A DNA stretch of 64,000 nucleotides from Rhodopseudomonas palustris HaA2 (GCF_000013365.1 NC_007778.1:3224001-3288000); one strand, 5' to 3'; positions 25,180 to 35,284 are shown, counted from the stretch's first letter. A program made the numbers and translations. Notes: generated by a model not told the origin, from the letters alone.

Positions 25180-27282
25180 ATGCGTCCCGCTTTGCTCAAT
25201 CCCCTGTTCGCCCCGGTCACCGGCCTCACCGGCGTCGGTCCGAAGCAGGACAAGCTGTTTCGCTATCTGCTGGATCGCGACGACACCCCGCGGCTGGCCG
25301 ATCTGCTGTTGCATCTGCCGGTGAGCGTGATCGATCGCCGCTCGCGGCCCAAGATCCGCGACGCCCAGCCCGGCACCGTGGTGACGCTGGAAGTCACCGT
25401 CGACCGCCACCGCCCGCCACCACCCGGTCGCTCACGCGCGCCCTATCTGGTCTATGCCAGCGACGAGACCGGCGACGTCATCCTGACCTTCTTCCGCGCC
25501 AAGCCGGAGTTCGTCGAGAAGCTGCTGCCGGTCGGCGCCAAGCGCTACGTCTCCGGCACCGGCCAGCTGTATGACGGCACGCTGCAGATCGTGCATCCCG
25601 ACCGCGTCGTCGACGAGGAAGGCTTCGCCAAGCTGCCGAAGATCGACCCGGTGTATCCGCTCACCGAGGGGCTGGCGATCGGCTCGCTACGCCGCGCGGT
25701 GGCGCAGGCGCTGACCAGACTGCCGGCGCTGCCGGAATGGATCAGTCCCGAGGTGCTGCGACGCTGCAGCTTTCCCGCCTTCGCCGAGGCACTGCAGCGC
25801 GTCCATATCCCGCATGAGCCGACCGACATCCTGCCCGACGGCCCGTTCTGGTCGCGCCTCGCCTATGACGAATTGCTCGCCGGACAATTGGCGCTGGCGC
25901 TGGTGCGGGCACAGCTCCGTCGCCCGGCCGGCACGCGCAATGCCGGCGACGGCCGGCTGCGCCACAAGATCATCGACGCGCTGCCTTATGCGCTGACGGC
26001 CTCGCAACAGGCCGCTGCCGCCGCGATCGCGGAGGATCTGCAGCAACCTGTGCGGATGCTGCGGCTGCTGCAGGGCGACGTCGGCTCCGGCAAGACCGTG
26101 GTGGCGCTGCTGGCCGCCGCCGCCGTCGCCGAGGCCGGCAAGCAGGCGGCGTTGATGGCGCCGACCGAAATTCTCGCGCGCCAGCACATCAAGACCATCG
26201 CGCCGCTGGCCGAACGCGCCGGCATGCAGGTCGCGATCCTCACCGGCCGCGAGAAGGGCAAGGAGCGTCGCGATCTGTTGGCGCGGCTCGAAGCCGGCGA
26301 GATCGACTTTCTGGTCGGCACCCACGCGCTGATCCAGGACGACGTGACCTACAACTCGCTGGCGCTGGCCGTGGTCGACGAGCAGCATCGCTTCGGCGTC
26401 CGCGAGCGGCTGGCACTGACCTCGAAGGGCGACGCCGTCGACGTGCTGGTGCTGAGCGCGACGCCGATCCCGCGCACGCTGGTGCTGACCTATTTCGGCG
26501 ACATGGACGTCTCGGAGTTGCGCGAGAAGCCCGCCGGCCGCCAGCCGATCGACACCCGCGCTTTGTCCGATACCCGCCTGCCCGAAGTGATCGACGGCAT
26601 CGGCCGCGCCATCGCCGCCGGCAAGCGCGTCTACTGGATCTGCCCGCTGGTCGAGGAATCCGAAAACGTCAAGCTGACTGACGCCGAGCAGCGCTACGAG
26701 TCGCTGCGGCAGCGCTTCGGCGATCAGCAGGTCGGTCTGGTGCACGGCCGGATGAAGGGCGCCGACAAAGACCGCGTGATGGCGCAGTTCGCCGGCGGCG
26801 AGATCAGCGTGCTGGTCGCCACCACCGTCGTGGAAGTCGGCGTCGACGTGCCCGAGGCCAGTATCATGGTGATCGAGAACGCCGAGCGCTTCGGCCTCGC
26901 GCAACTGCATCAATTGCGCGGTCGCATCGGTCGCGGCAGCGAGGCCTCGACCTGCCTGCTGCTGTACAAGGAGCCGCTCGGTGAGATGTCGGCGGCGCGG
27001 CTGCGGGTGATCCGCGAAACCGCCGATGGCTTCCGCATTGCCGAAGAAGATCTCAAGCTGCGCGGCGAAGGCGACGTGCTCGGCACCCGCCAGAGCGGCC
27101 TGCCCGGCTACCGCATCGCGCGCTCCGAGGTGCACGGCCAGTTGATCACCCAGGCCCGCGACGAAGCGCTGCGCATCCTCGAGGACAATCCCAAGCTCGA
27201 AGGCCCATCCGGCGAGGCGCTGCGCTGCCTGCTGTATCTCTACGAACGCGACGAGGCGATTCCGCTGCTCGGCGCGGGGTAG
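25180..27282 (+). CDS. recG: ATP-dependent DNA helicase RecG
   Basis: A 700-residue branched-DNA translocase acting on replication forks and recombination intermediates. The N-terminal wedge (OB) domain precedes the helicase core: Walker A GDVGSGKT near residue 300, DEQH near 399, and the C-terminal TRG region ENAERFGLAQLHQLRGRIGRG near 565-590. The ATG at 25180 gives the usual RecG N-terminus (LNPLFAPVTGLTGVGP); the frame is open 28 codons further. It is transcribed away from sdhE-mfd, so both arms of this divergent promoter serve genome maintenance. Confidence 0.96.
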   Translation: MRPALLNPLFAPVTGLTGVGPKQDKLFRYLLDRDDTPRLADLLLHLPVSVIDRRSRPKIRDAQPGTVVTLEVTVDRHRPPPPGRSRAPYLVYASDETGDVILTFFRAKPEFVEKLLPVGAKRYVSGTGQLYDGTLQIVHPDRVVDEEGFAKLPKIDPVYPLTEGLAIGSLRRAVAQALTRLPALPEWISPEVLRRCSFPAFAEALQRVHIPHEPTDILPDGPFWSRLAYDELLAGQLALALVRAQLRRPAGTRNAGDGRLRHKIIDALPYALTASQQAAAAAIAEDLQQPVRMLRLLQGDVGSGKTVVALLAAAAVAEAGKQAALMAPTEILARQHIKTIAPLAERAGMQVAILTGREKGKERRDLLARLEAGEIDFLVGTHALIQDDVTYNSLALAVVDEQHRFGVRERLALTSKGDAVDVLVLSATPIPRTLVLTYFGDMDVSELREKPAGRQPIDTRALSDTRLPEVIDGIGRAIAAGKRVYWICPLVEESENVKLTDAEQRYESLRQRFGDQQVGLVHGRMKGADKDRVMAQFAGGEISVLVATTVVEVGVDVPEASIMVIENAERFGLAQLHQLRGRIGRGSEASTCLLLYKEPLGEMSAARLRVIRETADGFRIAEEDLKLRGEGDVLGTRQSGLPGYRIARSEVHGQLITQARDEALRILEDNPKLEGPSGEALRCLLYLYERDEAIPLLGAG

Positions 27283-27332
27283 TGACATCGCGTGATGGTC
27301 ACCTCGTCTTCACCGCCATGTTCAACGCCGTC

Positions 27333-27362
27333 GGGTGGGCAAAGGCGCGCCTTTGCCTACCC
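27333..27362. repeat. Near-perfect 30-bp palindrome between recG and DUF502 gene
   Basis: GGGTGGGCAAAGGCG is followed directly by CGCCTTTGCCTACCC: two 15-nt arms with a single G-T mismatch and no loop. It sits between convergent recG and the DUF502 gene, 50 nt past the recG stop. Such GTGGGCAAAGGCGC palindromes are another dispersed family in this bacterial group. A role in ending both transcripts is possible. Confidence 0.75.
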
Positions 27363-27418
27363 TACGAATTCACTTCACGATCAGGAGCCAACCTCAAGAG
27401 AAAGTCAGAATTGCCGAA

Positions 27419-28204
27419 CTACTCGACCTTGTCCGGCGCCTTGATCCTGCGTCGGGCGAAGGCCGATTCCGGCTCGCCGGAGGCCTTCTTCGCGGCGAGC
27501 GCAGTGGCGGCCAGCGCCGCGATCTTCTTCTGCGGATCGGAACCGGGCTGCACCACGCCGGCGGACATGATCAGCGTGGCGGCCTCTTCGGCGCTCATAT
27601 CGACACTGATGACCTTGCTCTTCGGCACGTAGAAGAAGAAGCCCGTGGTCGGGTTCGGGGCGCATGGCAGAAACACCGCAATGTGCTCGTCCGGGCTGGG
27701 AATCCGCGAGGCGACCTCTTTGTTGGGCGGCAGCGAGATCAGCACGATCGACCACATCCCCGGCGATGGAAATTCGACGAGGCCGACCTTGCGCAGGCTC
27801 GAGCCGTTGCCAGCGAACAGCGTTTCGAACACCTGCTTCAGGCCGCGATAGATCGCGCGCACCACCGGCATCCGGCCGAGCAGCCGCTCGCCGAGATCGA
27901 CCAGGGTTCGCCCGATCAGATTCGCGGTGAGGAAGCCGAGCAGCGTCAGCGCGACGAAGGCGACGACCAGCCCTGAGCCCGGAATTGCGAACGGCAGATA
28001 GGTCTCGGGGCGGTAGTCCGGCGGCACCAGCGGACGGACGAAGCCGTCGACCCAATTCACGAACCACCAGGTCAGATAGAACGTGATCGCGACCGGGCCC
28101 GCGACGACCAGACCGGTCAGGAAATAATTTCGGACGCGCCCCATGAACCCGCGCGGCGGGTCCGGGACGGTCTCACCGAGATCCGGGCTTGGTTGATCGT
28201 TCAT
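27419..28204 (-). CDS. DUF502 family inner-membrane protein
   Basis: A 261-residue protein with two strong membrane segments: GLVVAGPVAITFYLTWWFV (about 30-50) and GSGLVVAFVALTLLGFL (about 77-95), followed by the conserved LGERLLGRMPVVRAIYRGLKQ segment and the soluble beta-rich C-terminal part (MWSIVLISLPPNKEV, VFLPCAPNPTTGFFFYVP) that define DUF502. The biochemical function is unknown; plant relatives (COV) affect vesicle traffic and cell patterning. It lies downstream of glmU-glmS on the same strand with a 202-nt gap. Confidence 0.88.
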   Translation of the reverse strand: MNDQPSPDLGETVPDPPRGFMGRVRNYFLTGLVVAGPVAITFYLTWWFVNWVDGFVRPLVPPDYRPETYLPFAIPGSGLVVAFVALTLLGFLTANLIGRTLVDLGERLLGRMPVVRAIYRGLKQVFETLFAGNGSSLRKVGLVEFPSPGMWSIVLISLPPNKEVASRIPSPDEHIAVFLPCAPNPTTGFFFYVPKSKVISVDMSAEEAATLIMSAGVVQPGSDPQKKIAALAATALAAKKASGEPESAFARRRIKAPDKVE

Positions 28205-28406
28205 CGGGCTTCCAGGTCGAAAACATCCAAATTCGCAGCAAAGCCACGATGCGCACGTCCAGCCTAGCAGACAATGACCGGCCCGTATGGGCCGATCGCA
28301 GTGCCCTGCCCAGGCCGGGCCGAGCGCCGGCGCCGGATGGTCCCGATATAGGGGTTTCGTGTCGCCTCAACAACAGGCCGGGTGTGGATAGAACCGCCGC
28401 CTACGC

Positions 28407-30233
28407 CTATTCGACGGTCACCGACTTCGCCAGATTGCGCGGCTGGTCGACGTCCGTGCCCATCACGACGGCCGTATGGTAGGCGAGCAGTTGCACCGGG
28501 ATCGCATACACCAACGGCGTGAACGCCGCAGCCATGTCCGGCAGCACGATGGTCACCAGCGACTCCACCGTCGCCTCCTCGGCCCCCTTGGCGTCGGTAA
28601 GCAGGATAATCCGGCCGCCGCGGGCCGCGACCTCCTGCATGTTCGACACGGTCTTTTCGAACACGCGATCATAGGGCGCAATCACCACCACCGGCATCTT
28701 CTCGTCGATCAGCGCGATCGGGCCGTGCTTGAGTTCGCCGGCGGCGTAGCCTTCGGCGTGGATGTAGGAGATTTCCTTGAGCTTCAGCGCGCCTTCGAGC
28801 GCCAGCGGATAGCTGGTGCCGCGACCGAGATAGAGCACGTCCTGCGACTTGGCGATGTCGCGCGCCAGCCGCTCGACCTGATGCTCGGTGGCGAGTGCGG
28901 CCGCCATCAGCCGCGGCAACTCGATCAGACCGTGGACCAGTTTCGTTTCGTCCTGCTCGGACAATTCGCCGCGGGCCCGGCCCGCCGCCACGGCCAGCGC
29001 AGCAAGCACCGTTAGCTGGCAGGTGAAGGCCTTGGTCGAGGCGACGCCGATCTCGGGGCCGGCCAGCGTCGGCATCACCGTCTCGCTGTCGCGGGCGATG
29101 GTCGAGGTCGGCACGTTGACGACCGACAGCGTGTGCAACCCCTGCTCTTTCGCGTAGCGCAGCGCCGCCAGCGTGTCGGCCGTCTCGCCCGACTGCGAAA
29201 TGAAGATCGCCAGATCGCCCTTGCGCAGCGGCGCTTCGCGATAGCGGAACTCCGAGGCGATATCGATCTCGACCGGCAGCCGGGCAAACCGCTCGAACCA
29301 GTACTTGCCGATGTAGCCGGCGTAGTTCGCGGTGCCGCAGGCGGTGATCGAGATCCGCTGGATATCCTTGAAGTCGAACGGCAGCTGCGTCGGCAGCGCC
29401 ACCCGCTCGGTCGACATGTCGAGATAGTGCGCCAGCGTATGGCCGACGACTTCCGGCTGTTCGTGGATTTCCTTGGCCATGAAATGGCGATAATTCGCCT
29501 TGTCGACGACGAAGGACGACGCGCCCGACTTCATGACGCCGCGCTGCACGATGTCGCCCTTGGCGTCGTGAACTTCCGCGCCCTTCCGGGTCAACACCAC
29601 CCAGTCGTCGTCGTCGAGATAGCTGATGTCGTCGGTGAGCGGCGCCAGCGCGATCGCATCCGAGCCGAGATACATCTCGCCATCGCCGTAGCCGATCGCC
29701 AGCGGCGACCCCTTGCGCGCGCCGATCATCAGATCGTCGTGGCCCTCGAACAGGAACGCCAGCGCGAACGCGCCGCGCAGCCGCGGCAGCGCCGCCTTGA
29801 CCGCATCCACCGGCGACGCACCTTTGCGCATGTAGCTGTTCACCAGATGCGCGACCACCTCGGTGTCGGTCTCGCTGGTGAATTTGGCGCCACCGGCTTC
29901 GAGCTCGGTGCGCAGCTCGCGAAAATTCTCGATGATGCCGTTGTGAACCACGGCGACGCCGTCGGCCACATGCGGATGCGCGTTCGCCACGGTCGGCTTG
30001 CCGTGCGTTGCCCAGCGGGTATGGCCGATGCCGGAATGACCGCTCAGGGGATCTTTCTTGAGGCAGGCTTCGAGGTTTCTCAGCTTGCCCTCGGCGCGCC
30101 GACGATCGAGACGGGTTCCTTCCAGCGTCGCGACGCCGGCGGAATCATAGCCGCGATACTCGAGCCGTTTCAGCGAATCGACCAATTGCTCCGCAACCGG
30201 TCCGCGCCCCAGAATGCCGATGATGCCGCACAT
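28407..30233 (-). CDS. glmS: Glutamine--fructose-6-phosphate aminotransferase GlmS
   Basis: A 608-residue enzyme making glucosamine-6-phosphate from fructose-6-phosphate and glutamine. The N-terminal nucleophile glutaminase begins MCGIIGILG with catalytic Cys2; two SIS sugar-isomerase domains follow (SQSGETADTLAAL near residue 350; YLGRGTSYPLALEGALKLKEIS near 485) and the typical C-terminus DQPRNLAKSVTVE. The start at 30233 is fixed by the catalytic Cys; the frame runs 27 codons further. It is downstream of glmU, with palindromes in the gap that may regulate it. Confidence 0.97.
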   Translation of the reverse strand: MCGIIGILGRGPVAEQLVDSLKRLEYRGYDSAGVATLEGTRLDRRRAEGKLRNLEACLKKDPLSGHSGIGHTRWATHGKPTVANAHPHVADGVAVVHNGIIENFRELRTELEAGGAKFTSETDTEVVAHLVNSYMRKGASPVDAVKAALPRLRGAFALAFLFEGHDDLMIGARKGSPLAIGYGDGEMYLGSDAIALAPLTDDISYLDDDDWVVLTRKGAEVHDAKGDIVQRGVMKSGASSFVVDKANYRHFMAKEIHEQPEVVGHTLAHYLDMSTERVALPTQLPFDFKDIQRISITACGTANYAGYIGKYWFERFARLPVEIDIASEFRYREAPLRKGDLAIFISQSGETADTLAALRYAKEQGLHTLSVVNVPTSTIARDSETVMPTLAGPEIGVASTKAFTCQLTVLAALAVAAGRARGELSEQDETKLVHGLIELPRLMAAALATEHQVERLARDIAKSQDVLYLGRGTSYPLALEGALKLKEISYIHAEGYAAGELKHGPIALIDEKMPVVVIAPYDRVFEKTVSNMQEVAARGGRIILLTDAKGAEEATVESLVTIVLPDMAAAFTPLVYAIPVQLLAYHTAVVMGTDVDQPRNLAKSVTVE

Positions 30234-30311
30234 GCAGTTGAATATCTCCCGAACGGCGACAACGAACCGCCGTCTTTGACATCTAGCGAGTTCCGCCGAA
30301 GCCGAGGTAGT

Positions 30312-30359
30312 CAATAATTATTGCGGATTGCGACAGGGTTAAGCGACGCAGCATTAACC
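30312..30359. promoter_or_regulatory. Candidate regulatory palindromes in glmU-glmS gap
   Basis: The 145-nt gap between glmU and glmS holds a perfect 12-bp palindrome CAATAATTATTG (30312-30323) and a separate 6+6 inverted repeat GGTTAA-N11-TTAACC (30337-30359). A TTGACT hexamer just beyond the first palindrome on the minus strand could be a -35 element for glmS. Regulator identity is unknown. Confidence 0.35.
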
Positions 30360-30378
30360 AATCGCGGCAGCCGAAACG

Positions 30379-31737
30379 TCAGCCGGCTTTGGGTTTCTTC
30401 GCGCGCAGCTTGGCTTCACGGAACCGCGTTGCCCAGCCCTCGCGCACACTCTGGTCGTTGCGTTCGACCGCCAGCGCGTCGTCCGGCACGTTCCTGGTAA
30501 TCACCGATCCCGAACCGATATACGCGCCCGCGCCGATCCTGACCGGCGCGACCAGCGACGAGTTCGAGCCGACGAAGGCGCCGGCGCCGATTTCGGTCTT
30601 GTGCTTGTTGAAGCCGTCGTAATTGCAGGTGATCGTTCCGGCGCCGATATTGGCGCCCGGGCCGATATGCGCGTCGCCGATATAGGTCAGATGATTGACC
30701 TTGGCGCCGGCATCGATCTGCGCTGCTTTGGTCTCGACGAAATTGCCGATCTTGGCGCCGTCGCCGAGCGACGTGCCGGGCCGCAGCCGCGCATAGGGGC
30801 CGATCGATGTATTCTTGCCGAGCGAGGTGTCGACGATGTGCGAGAACGAATGGATCACCGCACCGTCGCCGATGCTGACGCCGGGGCCGATCACCACGAA
30901 TGGTTCGATCGTCACGTCCCGGCCGAACGTGGTATCGGCGGCGAGGTGAATCGTCTCCGGCGAGATCAGCGTCACACCCGCGGCCATCGCGGCCTGGCGC
31001 AGCCGCGCCTGCATCACCGCTTCGGCCTCGGCGAGTTGCGCCTTTGTGTTGATGCCGCGGACCTCGTCCTCGTCGGTCTCGATCACGCCGGCGACGAGGC
31101 CGCGTTCGCGCACGATGCCGACCGCGTCAGTCAGATAGTACTCGCCCTTCTTGTTGGCGTTGCCGATCGCGCCCAGCACGTCGAGCGCGATGCGCCCGTC
31201 GATCGCCATCACGCCGGCATTGCACAGCGTGATCTTCAGTTCGTCCGGGCTGGCATCGGCCTGCTCGCGGATCGCGGCCAATCGATCGTCCTCGACGACC
31301 AGCCGGCCGTAACCGGTCGGATCGACCGCCCGGAAGCCGAGCACCACCAGCGCGCCGCCATTGCGCAGCGGTTCGCGCAGGCGGGCGAAGGTCTCCGCCG
31401 AAATCAGCGGGGTGTCGCCGAAGGCGATCAGCAGATCGTCGGCGCCGCCCGCGACCGCCTGCTTCGCCGCCAGTACGGCGTGCGCGGTGCCGAGACGCTC
31501 CGTCTGCACGTAGATCTGCGCATCGGGTCGGATTCGTCTGGCCTCGTCGGCGACCGCCTGATGATCGGGGCCAATCACCACGGCGAGTTTGTCGCCTTCG
31601 CCATGCGGTGCTGCGGCCAGCACATGAGCCAACAGCGGGCGGCCGGCCACCGGGTGAAGCACCTTTGGTAGCGACGATCGCATCCGGGTGCCCTCTCCGG
31701 CAGCAAGTACGATCGTCAGGCTGGTTCTCGTCGTCAT
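30379..31737 (-). CDS. glmU: Bifunctional GlmU (GlcN-1-P acetyltransferase / UDP-GlcNAc pyrophosphorylase)
   Basis: A 452-residue two-domain enzyme producing UDP-GlcNAc for peptidoglycan and lipid A. The N-terminal nucleotidyltransferase has [20 protein letters not shown] (residues 11-30, with K25). The C-terminal left-handed beta helix shows hexapeptide repeats from about residue 255, with the acetyltransferase segment NLTYIGD-like [20 protein letters not shown]. Start ATG at 31737; a GTG four codons earlier is an alternative. Together with glmS it forms the amino-sugar pair. Confidence 0.97.
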
Positions 31738-31903
31738 CTGCAATCCCACGCGGTCGAACTGCAGCCCTCATAAAGGGTTTTCAGTCCGAGGGGAAACCGC
31801 TTTGGGGGGAACGAAAATGCCGGGCCGGCTGCGTGGAGCGGACATTTCCCTGTTATTGTCGGCAGCGTGATTCGCTTGGGCGACAGGGGCTTCGAACATT
31901 CGG

Positions 31904-33202
31904 ATGGCGAGGAACAGCGATGATCTGGCGGACAGCTTCGCCACCGACGAGTCGGGCGGCTGGCTGGCGCGTTTCGTGGCCGACGAGGAAGACCTCGACA
32001 CCCGCGCCAAATGGCGGCTGGCATCATGGGCGGCTGGTTCCCTCGGCGCCCTGGTGATCGCGATCCTCGCGACGCAGACGGCCACCGAGCGCAAGCGCGA
32101 CCAGGTGGCCGCGGTCGATCTGGCGCGACAGTCGCAGCAGATTCAGCGGGTCGCCAAGGAAAGCCAGAGCGAGGCCAGCCGGCTGGCCGCGGCGATCGAA
32201 ACGCTGAACACCGATCGCGACCGGCTGTATTCGCGGCTCGGCTCGCTCGAGCAGGGATTGGAATCGGTGACCGGCTCGATCGCGCGCGTGCAGGCCTCCG
32301 CCAAGCCGGCGACGGGTCCGGACAAAGCGGTCGCCACGACGCTCCCGGATATTCCGGTCAAGGATTCGCCGGCGCCGCCGATCGCCGCGGTCGATTCCAG
32401 AGCCAGTTCACCGGCGCCCCCGCCGGCTCAGCCCGCTGTTGCCGTGGTGCAGCCGCCGCCCTCGCCATCGAAACGCCCCGCCGCCGCAGCGGCGGCCGAA
32501 GCCGCGCCTGCATCGGCCAGGATCGAACCGCCCGAGCCGCCGGCCCCGGTGGCAGCCGCAACGCCGTCTGCCTCGGCACCGGCGCCGGCGCCGCCTCCCG
32601 TTCAGGCGGAAGCCAAGCGGGCCGACAAGTTGACGCTGGCCGCGGCCTCCCCCACTTCCCCCTTGATGCCGTCCCGGTCGATGCTGGCGCCGCCGGATGC
32701 CGCCGCCGGCAAGCTGCTCGAGCCGCAGGCGCTCGCCCCACCCGGCACCCCGGACGCCGAGCCGGACTCCGACTCACCGGAAGAGACGCCGGTCATCGTA
32801 CCCCGGACCGAATTCGGCGCCGAACTGGGTGGATCCAATTCGGTCGAGGGACTGCGCAATCTGTGGCGCCGGTTGTCCAAGGCTCACCCGGAGCTGAAGG
32901 AGATGCGGCCGATCATCATGGTCAAGGAAAACGCCGGTGGCGGCCAACTCCGGCTCGTGGTCGGCCCGCTCAATGACGCGGCCGCCGCGGCCAGGCTTTG
33001 CGCGACGCTCGGCGCCGCCGGCTGCGAGACATCGGTGTTCGACGGCCAGCGCCTGCCACTGATTTCGACGGCTCCGCCGTCCCGGGCGCCGCGCAAACGC
33101 CCGCCCAAAGTCACCGCAGCACCCGAGCCGCCGCCCCCACCGGAGCCGCCGCAGCCCGCGCCGAAGCCGGCATCGCTGACGACGTTTCTCGGCATCCGCT
33201 GA
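31904..33202 (+). CDS. Membrane-anchored protein with SPOR-like C-terminal region
   Basis: A 432-residue protein with a cytoplasmic N-terminus (about 37 residues), one membrane span (LASWAAGSLGALVIAILA, about 39-58), a coiled-coil-like region (IQRVAKESQSEASRLAAAIETL), a long Pro/Ala-rich linker (about 140-290) and a compact domain near residues 300-390 (MVKENAGGGQLRLVVGPLNDAAAAARLC...) that resembles a SPOR fold. A Pro-rich tail follows. Topology and the SPOR-like end suggest an envelope role such as peptidoglycan contact; this is inference. Divergent from glmU. Confidence 0.6.
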   Translation: MARNSDDLADSFATDESGGWLARFVADEEDLDTRAKWRLASWAAGSLGALVIAILATQTATERKRDQVAAVDLARQSQQIQRVAKESQSEASRLAAAIETLNTDRDRLYSRLGSLEQGLESVTGSIARVQASAKPATGPDKAVATTLPDIPVKDSPAPPIAAVDSRASSPAPPPAQPAVAVVQPPPSPSKRPAAAAAAEAAPASARIEPPEPPAPVAAATPSASAPAPAPPPVQAEAKRADKLTLAAASPTSPLMPSRSMLAPPDAAAGKLLEPQALAPPGTPDAEPDSDSPEETPVIVPRTEFGAELGGSNSVEGLRNLWRRLSKAHPELKEMRPIIMVKENAGGGQLRLVVGPLNDAAAAARLCATLGAAGCETSVFDGQRLPLISTAPPSRAPRKRPPKVTAAPEPPPPPEPPQPAPKPASLTTFLGIR

Positions 33203-33267
33203 CGCCGGTCGGAGCCGGTCCAGCGCGGCGGCTTGTTCGCAGCCGCAAACCGCAGCATAATCGCCGC

Positions 33268-33648
33268 ATGAAAAAACACCCGTTCCGCCTCACCCCGTAT
33301 CAGGTGCAGTGGCTCCTGATCGTCGGCTTCCTCACCGTGGGTTATGCGTTGTATCTGCGCTATCTCGCGATCGAACTCTCGACCGTGGGGCTCGCCTGCG
33401 ACGCCGGGCTGCAATCGATGCTGTGCAAGACGCGGCTGCTGATGACCTACCTGTTCCGCAATTCCGTGTTCGGAATCGCGGCGGTGGTGATCGCCGTGCT
33501 GCATGTCATCCGGCCGTCGATCGTGCTGCTGACCGCGGGTCTGGTCGCCGCCGGCTTCGGCATCGTGCTCTACAATATCGGCCTGTCGGGGATCGCGATC
33601 GGGCTGCTTATTTTGGGATTTGCACGACCCGCGCCCGCCACAGCGTAA
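33268..33648 (+). CDS. Small four-span membrane protein, unknown
   Basis: A 126-residue protein starting MKKHPFRL with about four hydrophobic segments and little else. Two Cys, in a loop reading ACDAGLQSMLCKTR, flank the end of the first periplasmic or cytoplasmic loop. No family assigned. Its last 41 nt overlap the 3' end of the convergent ndvC-like gene, an unusually long antisense overlap. Confidence 0.6.
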   Translation: MKKHPFRLTPYQVQWLLIVGFLTVGYALYLRYLAIELSTVGLACDAGLQSMLCKTRLLMTYLFRNSVFGIAAVVIAVLHVIRPSIVLLTAGLVAAGFGIVLYNIGLSGIAIGLLILGFARPAPATA

Positions 33649-35284
33649 GCGCCAGCATCGCGTACACCGCGCAGGTCCACAGCGACTGCCAGTTCTTCGG
33701 CCCTTCGTTGAAGACGATGTAAAGCGCGCAGACCGCGAACACCCCGGCGAACACCGCCTCGGCGATCGGCCGCGCGCCCTGCTGCGGACGGTTCAGCAGC
33801 ATCAACAGGAACAGCGGCAGCACCGCCATCGTCAACGACGCGAACGGGAAATCGCGATAGCGCGGATCGAAGGTGAAGCCGAGCGCGGTCTGGGCGCCGA
33901 TCAGCGTGGTCACCACGACCGACAAACCGAGCGCATAGGTCAGGAACGATCGGTTGCGCTGCTCCAGCGGGCCGAACAGTTCGAGGAAGGTCGGGACCGC
34001 CCGGCCCACCATCAGCGCATGCGCCGCCAGAATCGGCGTCAGCACGCCGCTCGCCAGCAGCAATCCCCATTGCAGCCAGCGGCCCCAGCCGTAGCTCTCC
34101 ACCAGCATCTTGTCGACGGCGATGCCGAGCAGCACGCCGCCCGCTGTCGCCGACACCCCCACGGCGAGCCAGGCGGCCAGCCGCGGCGCCCAGGGCCTGC
34201 GCCGCAGCGTCAGCATCGCGGTCGCAAACACCACCAGGCTGAGCGCCATGCCGGCGGCCATCGACAATTTCCACTGCGGGAAATTGCTGATCGGCACACC
34301 TGCCGGGTACTTCAGCGCGCGATTGTCGGCGTCGATCAGGCCCCAGTAACCACCGACCGTGCCCTCGAGATCGCGCTTCCACGGCTGATCGTAGGCTTCG
34401 ATCAGGTTGACGCGAAAGTTCTCCGCCTTGGCGAGCCCCAGAATTTCCGACACGACCCGCGCCTGGTTGGTGCGCGACGGCAGCGCGCCCTCGCGCATCC
34501 GTCCCGCGCTCGGCCAGCCGGTCTCGCCGATCAGGATTTCCTTGGCCGGGAATGCGACCGCGACGCGCTTGCGAATCTGATCGACGTGCGCGGCGGCATT
34601 GCGCGCGCGAATCGGCAGGTCTTCCCAATACGGCAGGATGTGGATCGTGACGAAATCGACCGCCTCGTAGATCTCGCGATGACGCAGCCAGTATTCCCAG
34701 ACATCCGCGTAGGTCACGGGCGTCTTCACCTGCGACTTCACCAGACGAATCGTCGCGGCGAGATCGCCCGCGGTCATCTCGCCGCGCAACAGCACTTCGT
34801 TGCCGACTACCAGTGAACTGATGACATCCGGATAGTCCTTGGCGAGACCGACGGCGACGGCGATCTGCGCCAGGTTCTTGGCGCGCTCGTTGCCGAGCCA
34901 GATGCCCTGCAGCACCTTCAGCCCGACCTTGCCGGCGATCGCCGGCAGTTTTTCGAGGCCGTTGTCGACCGAGTAAGTGCGCACGCATTTGGATATCTTG
35001 GCGAGCTGCGTCAGATCCTGCTCGATCTGGTCGGCGCCGATCTGCGTCGTCGGATCGAGCGGCGTCTGCGCGCCACGGAACGGCGCATAAGAAACGCATT
35101 CGAGCTTGTCGTTCGGATCGATCGGCGCGCGCGCCAGATCGACCGGCGTGGCGATCCACCACCAGACGCCGAAGATGATGCCGAGAGAAATCGGGAGAAG
35201 CGCCAGCGGCGTGCGAAAAGAAATGGGTTCCGTCCTCCAGAATGACCGTCGATTACCCGCTCGCAGGCAATCTGCCAAGGGCAT
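33608..35284 (-). CDS. ndvC: GH17-domain beta-glucan synthesis protein, NdvC homologue
   Basis: A 558-residue membrane protein. After one N-terminal span (about residues 27-45) comes a GH17-type domain (about 60-340) with both expected catalytic Glu: E163 in VVGNEVLLRG and E254 in IGETGWPSAG. Eight or so membrane spans follow. Size and architecture match NdvC of Bradyrhizobium, needed for the beta-1,6 part of cyclic beta-1,3/1,6-glucan. The nearby ndvB supports this. Start at the ATG 35284 is tentative (no clear Shine-Dalgarno; a TTG lies nine codons upstream). Periplasmic glucans act in osmoadaptation and, in symbionts, in nodulation. Confidence 0.8.
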   Translation of the reverse strand: MPLADCLRAGNRRSFWRTEPISFRTPLALLPISLGIIFGVWWWIATPVDLARAPIDPNDKLECVSYAPFRGAQTPLDPTTQIGADQIEQDLTQLAKISKCVRTYSVDNGLEKLPAIAGKVGLKVLQGIWLGNERAKNLAQIAVAVGLAKDYPDVISSLVVGNEVLLRGEMTAGDLAATIRLVKSQVKTPVTYADVWEYWLRHREIYEAVDFVTIHILPYWEDLPIRARNAAAHVDQIRKRVAVAFPAKEILIGETGWPSAGRMREGALPSRTNQARVVSEILGLAKAENFRVNLIEAYDQPWKRDLEGTVGGYWGLIDADNRALKYPAGVPISNFPQWKLSMAAGMALSLVVFATAMLTLRRRPWAPRLAAWLAVGVSATAGGVLLGIAVDKMLVESYGWGRWLQWGLLLASGVLTPILAAHALMVGRAVPTFLELFGPLEQRNRSFLTYALGLSVVVTTLIGAQTALGFTFDPRYRDFPFASLTMAVLPLFLLMLLNRPQQGARPIAEAVFAGVFAVCALYIVFNEGPKNWQSLWTCAVYAMLALTLWRARVVQIPK

